IMG/VR virus record: IMGVR_UViG_3300047483_000048
Span: 1 to 29,545 of that record
Origin: a virus
DNA length: 29,545 bases
Strand: one strand, 5' to 3'
Part shown: positions 28,256 to 29,545 of the stretch, one piece after another
Position numbering within the stretch: the first letter of the stretch is position 1
Layout: each line of letters opens with the position of its first letter
The notes under the pieces: model-generated
The model's input: only the letters and a program-made list of their open reading frames with translations
Database searches by the model: none
Told to the model about the DNA's origin: nothing
Program-made: the position numbers and the translations under genes

Positions 28256-29390
28256 CAAAATACTGTCGTTAAAAAGACGGATAAAAATCATTCAAGGCGG
28301 AACTTCCGCAGGGAAGACGTTTGGCATCCTTCCGATACTGATAGACAAGTGTGCTAAAGAAAAGGGCTTAGAAGTCTCCGTAGTAGCTGAGACGATACCT
28401 CACTTGAGAAGGGGTGCGTTAAAAGACTTCCTAAAGATAATGCGTTGGACTAATCGCTACTTTGACGATAGGTTCAATAAGACCTTACTTAGATACGATT
28501 TTGCTAACGGCTCATCAATAGAGTTCTTCTCAGCAGACGATGCGTCTAAACTTCGTGGTGCGAGACGTGACATCTTGTACATTAACGAGTGTAACAATGT
28601 GACGTTTGAGGCTTACAATGAGCTGGCAATCCGTACCAAGCGAGAGGTGTATTTGGACTTTAACCCTGCCAATGAGTTTTGGGTACACAAGGAACTCAAA
28701 GACGAACCGGACACGGACTTTATAATCTTAACCTATAAAGACAACGAAGCATTAGACGAATCAATCGTAAGTCAGATAGAGAAGAACCGAGAGAAAGCAG
28801 AGACGAGTTCGTATTGGGCAAATTGGTGGAGAGTTTACGGACTTGGAGAGGTAGGTAGTCTTGAAGGAGTAGTCTTTAACAATTGGAAAGAGATTGACAC
28901 AATACCAAGCGATGCTAAGTTAGTAGGCATAGGATTGGACTTCGGATACACGAATGACCCAACGGCAGCGATAGAGGTTTACAATTGGAACGGAAAACGA
29001 ATAGTAAACGAACTTGTTTACCGCACAGGAATGGTCAACTCTGACATTGCTAAAATCCTTCCGAGCAATGTAGTGATTTACGCTGATAGTTCCGAACCTA
29101 AGTCAATCGAAGAAATCAAACGTCAAGGAAAGACGATTAAAGGAGTGACGAAGGGTACTGACTCAATCAACTACGGTATTGACGTAATGCAAAGACAGGA
29201 GTATTTAGTGACCAAGCAAAGCACGAACCTAATCAAAGAGCTAAGGTCTTATTGTTGGGATACTGACAAGCAAGGTCAACGTATGAGAAAGCCGATAGAC
29301 CATTACAATCACGCTATTGACGCGCTAAGATACCACGAGATGGAAGCACTCGGACTAAAATCAAACTATGGACAATACAACATCCGATGA
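28230..29390 (+). CDS. terL: Large terminase subunit
   Basis: A 386-residue motor protein. ATPase: Walker A GGTSAGKT (about 23-30), Walker B ILYINE (about 115-120, Glu120 catalytic), coupling region FIILTYKDNEAL. Nuclease: GLDFGYTNDPTA (Asp237), YADSSEP (Asp286) and HYNHAIDALRYH (Asp364). This is a PBSX/terminase_3-like large terminase that translocates and cuts DNA during packaging. The family ends at about 400-450 aa, so this one is compact. Overlaps the next gene by 23 bp. Confidence 0.95.
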   Translation: MFKRTTSINKILSLKRRIKIIQGGTSAGKTFGILPILIDKCAKEKGLEVSVVAETIPHLRRGALKDFLKIMRWTNRYFDDRFNKTLLRYDFANGSSIEFFSADDASKLRGARRDILYINECNNVTFEAYNELAIRTKREVYLDFNPANEFWVHKELKDEPDTDFIILTYKDNEALDESIVSQIEKNREKAETSSYWANWWRVYGLGEVGSLEGVVFNNWKEIDTIPSDAKLVGIGLDFGYTNDPTAAIEVYNWNGKRIVNELVYRTGMVNSDIAKILPSNVVIYADSSEPKSIEEIKRQGKTIKGVTKGTDSINYGIDVMQRQEYLVTKQSTNLIKELRSYCWDTDKQGQRMRKPIDHYNHAIDALRYHEMEALGLKSNYGQYNIR

Positions 29391-29545
29391 ACTGCCTAAA
29401 ATGATTAGGGTGGTTGAACAGTACATCAAGGATAAGACCGGCAGAAAGGTGCATATTGTGTTCAACGATGTGTTCAACGTTAGAAGACACTCTCAGATGT
29501 TAGCTCAGGCTTATGCGTGTGTGTTACAAAAAGACGAATCACAAG
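29368..29545 (+). CDS. Truncated hypothetical protein at right window edge
   Basis: ATG 29368, overlapping the large terminase end by 23 bp. Only the first 59 residues are visible: MDNTTSDELPKMIRVVEQYI then DKTGRKVHIVFNDVFNVRRH. α/β, no motif. In many phages the gene after terL encodes the portal, but the portal here is at 9942, so this is something else. Continues beyond the window. Confidence 0.6.
   Translation, partial: MDNTTSDELPKMIRVVEQYIKDKTGRKVHIVFNDVFNVRRHSQMLAQAYACVLQKDESQ

Noticed and set aside
1-29545. Lysogeny module (integrase, cI-type repressor, excisionase, att sites)
   Set aside because: No integrase or excisionase motif found; the HTH proteins at 14766 and 26588 lack the context of a lysogeny switch. 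It could lie outside the window.

Overview
The window is one continuous stretch of a double-stranded DNA tailed-phage genome. Every supported gene lies on the + strand, packed with 4-30 bp stop/start overlaps (ATGA, TAATG). The host is most likely a Bacteroidota bacterium, probably flavobacterium-like. Start codons have A-rich leaders rather than a Shine-Dalgarno sequence. Several -7 boxes of the Bacteroidota type TAnnTTTG are present, one with a -33 TTTG at 19 bp spacing. Several proteins resemble families typical of Bacteroidota phages. A single long non-contractile (siphovirus-like) tail is inferred from one tape-measure gene and the absence of sheath genes. No integrase, tRNA or CRISPR array was seen.

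Layout. 1-6101: neck/tail completion, tail-tip proteins and tape measure. 6122-8890: XkdF-like prohead protease, small head genes, scaffold-like protein and major capsid protein, closed by a strong terminator. 8969-13440: probable major tail protein, portal protein with an unusual C-terminal extension, connector candidate and a Trp-Gly-repeat receptor-binding candidate. 13440-15667: lysis genes (small membrane protein, holin, GH108-type endolysin, unimolecular spanin), interrupted by an AT-rich GIY-YIG-like/HTH fusion gene. 15664-16698: calcineurin-like phosphoesterase, followed by a 304-bp control region. 17003-20545: small early genes, a DnaA-domain-IV-like protein, a NUMOD4-HNH-AP2 homing-type endonuclease behind a structured leader, a replisome organizer and a DnaB/RecA-fold ATPase. 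20547-24521: small coiled-coil genes, a compact C5 DNA methyltransferase, a zinc-knuckle miniprotein, NinG, ERF annealase, YqaJ-type exonuclease and a MazG-like protein. 24548-26809: an array of tiny genes punctuated by a repeated stop-start linker, ending in a small protein with an SSB-like acidic tip and an HTH-like protein. 26876-29545: sigma factor, conserved Cys protein, small and large terminase, and a truncated gene.

How the genes work together: the 16.7-17.0 kb region probably launches the replication/recombination genes. The DnaA-like protein, organizer and ATPase would load replication. NinG, ERF and the exonuclease form a single-strand-annealing recombination set. The phage sigma factor has its own host-type promoter just upstream of the packaging genes and may switch on late genes. 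Terminase, protease, scaffold, capsid, portal and tail proteins build the virion, and holin, endolysin and u-spanin lyse the cell.

The most unusual signals are nucleotide-level. (1) A strand-biased motif, AACACGRA, occurs about 49 times (roughly 3 expected) in all three reading frames. (2) A family of about 16-nt stop-start linkers precedes seven small genes, including an exact 34-nt repeat that is coding in one copy and non-coding in the other. (3) A leader RNA upstream of the HNH gene has two hairpins whose loops are perfectly complementary over 8 nt.
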